Shown: one piece after another, positions 61,493 through 64,000 of the stretch | Position numbering within the stretch: the stretch's first letter is position 1 | How the letters are laid out: the number at the start of each line of letters is the position of its first letter | Source: JACVRW01 sp963751835 | GTDB taxonomy: Bacteria; Actinomycetota; Thermoleophilia; Solirubrobacterales; Thermoleophilaceae | Length of the DNA: 64,000 nucleotides | Direction: 5' to 3' | Assembly (NCBI GenBank): GCA_963751835.1 | Contig: CAVVWD010000020.1 | Location: 124,001-188,000, forward strand | Program-made: the position numbers and the translations under genes | The notes under the pieces: generated by a model | Database searches by the model: none | Told to the model about the DNA's origin: nothing | What the model saw: the letters and a program-made list of their open reading frames with translations, nothing else

Positions 61493-62548
61493 ATGTACGA
61501 GCACAACGGCGAGAAGTACTTCGTGCTGGACACCCACACCCACTTCTGGGATGCCAGTCCTGCGAACTGGGTGAAGGGCCAGGAGCAGTTCGCGGAAGGC
61601 TGGATCAACTGCTTCCACGCCTATCAGGGGCTCGGGCCACCCGAGACCCACTGGCCGATCGAGAAGTTCCAGAAGTACACCGAGGACGACTTCGTCAAGG
61701 ACATGTTCGAGGAGGGCTACGTCGACGTCGCGGTGTTCCAGCCGACCTACCTGAAGCAGTGGTACACCGACGGCTTCAACACCGCCGAGACCAACTCCAA
61801 GCTGGCTGAGAAGTACCCCGACAAGCTGATCGTCAACGGTCGCTGGGACGCCCGCGAGGGTGACGAGGGCCTGAGGCAGCTCGAGGAGGACGCCGAACGC
61901 TACGGCCTCAAGGGGGTCAAGCTATACACGGCCGAGTGGCGAAACGGTTCGCGTGGCTGGTCGCTCAAGGATCCCGAGTCGCAGCGCTTCCTGGACAAGT
62001 GCCAGGAGCTCGGGATCAAGAACATCCACGTGCACAAGGGGCCGACGATCTGGCCGCTTGACAAGGACGCGTTCGATGTCAAGGACGTGGACTACGCCGC
62101 CACGAACAACCCGGAGCTCAACTTCATCGTCGAGCACGTCGGCCTGCCACGGATCGAGGACTTCTGCTTCATGGCCACGCAGGAGCCCAATGTCTACGCT
62201 GGCCTCGCGGTCGTGATCGGCGGGTTGATGTACGCCCGTCCACGCTTCTTCGCCAAGGTCATGGGCGAGCTGCTCTTCTGGGTAGGCGAGGACAAGATGC
62301 TGTTCGGCGCCGACTACGCCATCTGGGAGCCGAAGTGGCAGGTCGAGGGCCTGGTCGACTGGGACTACCCGGGGGGCGACGAGTACTCGGACTTCCCGGC
62401 GATCACCACGGAATCGAAGAAGAAGATCCTGGGCCTCAACGCGGCGGCGCTCTACGGCGTCGAGGTCCCGCAGGAGCTGCAGCTGCGCGACGAGACCAGT
62501 GAGCCGGCCGCCGAGGACGACGCCCGGCTGGTGGAAGACCGCACGTGA
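61493..62548 (+). CDS. Amidohydrolase-family protein of the prm operon
   Basis: A 351-aa metal-dependent TIM-barrel hydrolase of the amidohydrolase_2 type. Metal ligands are suggested by VLDTHTHFWD (near residue 14), IHVHKGPT, FIVEHVGLPR and LFGADYAIWE. Such a gene follows prmD in known propane and related monooxygenase operons. Proposed roles are processing of oxidation products or assembly; none is proven. It overlaps the next gene by GTGA, and it could be a decarboxylase or lactonase. Confidence 0.87.
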   Translation: MYEHNGEKYFVLDTHTHFWDASPANWVKGQEQFAEGWINCFHAYQGLGPPETHWPIEKFQKYTEDDFVKDMFEEGYVDVAVFQPTYLKQWYTDGFNTAETNSKLAEKYPDKLIVNGRWDAREGDEGLRQLEEDAERYGLKGVKLYTAEWRNGSRGWSLKDPESQRFLDKCQELGIKNIHVHKGPTIWPLDKDAFDVKDVDYAATNNPELNFIVEHVGLPRIEDFCFMATQEPNVYAGLAVVIGGLMYARPRFFAKVMGELLFWVGEDKMLFGADYAIWEPKWQVEGLVDWDYPGGDEYSDFPAITTESKKKILGLNAAALYGVEVPQELQLRDETSEPAAEDDARLVEDRT

Positions 62549-63240
62549 CAATCCGTTCCCGCGTCCTCGAGGCGCTCGGCACGGTTTACGACCCCGAGCT
62601 TGACGAGCCGATCACGTCGCTGAGGTTCGTGACCTCCTGCGAGGTGTCGGCCGACGGGGACGTCGACGTCCGGCTGCGGCTGCCGACGCCGCAGTGCGCG
62701 CCGAACTTCGCGTACCTGATGGCAGCCGACGCGCGCAACGCCGTGCGCCGGCTGCCGGAGGTCCGCGACGTCACGGTCGTCCTGGAGGACCACTACACGG
62801 GCGACGAGATCAACGCCGCCGTCGGGCGGGGCGAGGGGTTCGCCGAGGCCTTCCCGGGCGAGACCGAGGGCGAGCTCGACGCTCTGCGCGAGCTGTTTCA
62901 GCGCAAGGCCCTGGTCGCCCGGGAATCCCGGGTCTGCGAGCAGCTGCTCGCCGCGGGCGCAACGCCGGAGGAGGTCACCGCCCAGCGGGTGGCCGACCTG
63001 CCCGACGACCCGGAGGCTCGGCGGTGCGTCGCGCTGCGCCGGCAGCTGGGTATCCCGGCCGCGGACGACGCCCCGGCGTTCGTCCGGCCCGACGGGGAGC
63101 CGGTCGCCGCCGCCGACCTGCGCATGTGGCTGCGCAAGGCAAGCCTCATGCGGACGAGCCTCGAGGTCAACGGGGGCATCTGCCGCTCCCTGCTGCGCAT
63201 CCGCTACGACCTTCCCGACGCCAAGGAGGTGGCCGCATGA
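62545..63240 (+). CDS. DUF59/MIP18-like Fe-S assembly protein of the prm operon
   Basis: A 231-aa protein. The first 90 residues form a MIP18/DUF59 domain (VYDPELDEPITSLRFVTSCE with PTPQCAPNFAYLM), similar to PaaD/SufT-type factors that help build iron-sulfur or di-iron centres. The C-terminal 140 residues are helical with two Cys (ESRVCEQLL; GGICRSLLRI). It probably helps mature the monooxygenase or its reductase. The GTG at 62545 overlaps the previous stop and its own stop overlaps the alcohol dehydrogenase ATG. Confidence 0.85.
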   Translation: MTIRSRVLEALGTVYDPELDEPITSLRFVTSCEVSADGDVDVRLRLPTPQCAPNFAYLMAADARNAVRRLPEVRDVTVVLEDHYTGDEINAAVGRGEGFAEAFPGETEGELDALRELFQRKALVARESRVCEQLLAAGATPEEVTAQRVADLPDDPEARRCVALRRQLGIPAADDAPAFVRPDGEPVAAADLRMWLRKASLMRTSLEVNGGICRSLLRIRYDLPDAKEVAA

Positions 63241-64000
63241 GGGCCGCGAGACTGCACGCCTATCACGAGCCGCTCAAGCTCGACGAGGTGGACGAGCCCA
63301 AAGCCGAGGGCCCGCTCGACGTGGTCGTGCGGATCGGCGCGGCGGGACTATGCCGCACCGACCTGCACATCCAGGAGGGTCAGTGGGCCGAGAAGTCCGG
63401 GGTCGAGCTCCCCTACACGCCGGGGCACGAGAACGCCGGGTGGGTGCACGCAGTGGGTCCGGCGGTGACGAACGTCGAGGTGGGGGACACGGTGATCGTG
63501 CATCCGTTCATCTCCTGCGGGCTCTGCCGGCCCTGCCGTGCCGGCGACGACATGCACTGCCTCAACGGCTCCTTCCCGGGCATCAACCGCGACGGCGGGT
63601 TCGCCGACTTCCTTTTCACGAGCGCGCGCTCGGTCGTCAAGCTCGATCCGTCTCTCGAGCCACAGGCCATCGCCGCGCTGGCGGACGCCGGGCTCACCGC
63701 GATCCACGCTGTCAAGAAGGCGATCCCGGTCCTCGGCGCCGGCACCAAGGTGGTCGTGATCGGGGCCGGAGGCCTCGGCCATATCGGCGTCCAGTGCCTG
63801 CGGGCGTACACACCCGCCGAGATCATCGTCGTCGATCCGTCGGAGCCCGCGCTGACGCTGGCCGAGGAGCTGGGCGCGCACCACACGATCAAGGTCGAAG
63901 GTGAGAGCCACGTCGACGCCGTCAAGGAGATGACTGACGGGCTGGGCGCCGAGGCGATCATCGACTTCGTCGGGGAGAAGGGCGCCATCGAGGACGGCAT
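63237..64000 (+). CDS. Zinc-dependent alcohol dehydrogenase, 5' part (runs off window)
   Basis: A medium-chain zinc alcohol dehydrogenase; 254 codons are visible before the window ends. The ATG at 63237 overlaps the previous stop (ATGA). It shows the catalytic-zinc region AAGLCRTDLH (Cys near residue 38), GHENAGWVHAVG, the structural-zinc loop with CGLCRPCRAGDDMHC, and the nucleotide-binding VVVIGAGGLGHIGVQ. In prm operons this enzyme oxidises the propanol formed by the monooxygenase. A 3' end of about 90 codons is missing. Confidence 0.93.
   Translation, partial: MRAARLHAYHEPLKLDEVDEPKAEGPLDVVVRIGAAGLCRTDLHIQEGQWAEKSGVELPYTPGHENAGWVHAVGPAVTNVEVGDTVIVHPFISCGLCRPCRAGDDMHCLNGSFPGINRDGGFADFLFTSARSVVKLDPSLEPQAIAALADAGLTAIHAVKKAIPVLGAGTKVVVIGAGGLGHIGVQCLRAYTPAEIIVVDPSEPALTLAEELGAHHTIKVEGESHVDAVKEMTDGLGAEAIIDFVGEKGAIEDG

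Overview
The window is uniformly GC-rich, with GTG/TTG starts, many 4-base ATGA/GTGA gene overlaps and actinobacterial gene families. The mix (group 1h [NiFe] hydrogenase, soluble propane monooxygenase, many LuxR/BTAD/ANTAR regulators, GNAT-like mini-proteins) suggests an aerobic soil actinobacterium, perhaps of the Thermoleophilia (Solirubrobacterales/Gaiellales). That placement is inference from gene content, not from a marker gene.

Layout. (1) 1-11025: a tightly overlapped operon for a high-affinity group 1h hydrogenase: large subunit, NifU-like protein, DUF5947, DUF6084, a cluster-specific protein, maturation protease, hypA, hypB, a tandem-SIS protein, hypF and a Ni/Co transporter. The small subunit and hypC/D/E are not in the window. 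(2) 11260-20847: housekeeping and accessory genes (typA, acetyltransferase, HAD hydrolase, DUF4389, DHFR-like reductase, LuxR regulator, GMC oxidoreductase, DUF2254). (3) 20940-24963: a small RiPP locus resembling a class V lanthipeptide system: APH-like kinase, HopA1-like lyase, LanC-type cyclase, an unrecognised 138-aa protein, and a 72-aa candidate precursor ending in a Thr/Ser/Cys-rich tail. It is followed by a convergent giant BTAD-NTPase-WD40 regulator. (4) 30882-37156: cytochrome c maturation genes (ccmF, ccmI-like, ccmH, ccmG-like) beside a secreted di-haem beta-propeller cytochrome. (5) 37229-46226: secreted esterase, sigma factors, ANTAR and STAS signalling proteins, a TmpA-like membrane flavoprotein and an ArsM-like methyltransferase. 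(6) 46223-53511: acyl-CoA synthetase, two small GNAT-like paralogues, a large LuxR regulator, an EamA exporter and its divergent LysR regulator. (7) 54020-64000: propane oxidation locus: aldehyde dehydrogenase, GAF-type regulator, three direct repeats in the promoter region, prmABCD, amidohydrolase, DUF59 protein and alcohol dehydrogenase (cut by the window end).

Together, regions 1 and 7 point to mixotrophic growth on trace H2 and short alkanes, and region 4 to secreted electron transfer. About 18 single-base frame breaks are concentrated in three patches (4.3-5.7 kb, 21.2-22.4 kb, 46.3-47.4 kb), with one more near 25.98 kb. The coding sense resumes after each, so local assembly indels are at least as likely as true gene decay; this matters for the RiPP kinase and lyase.
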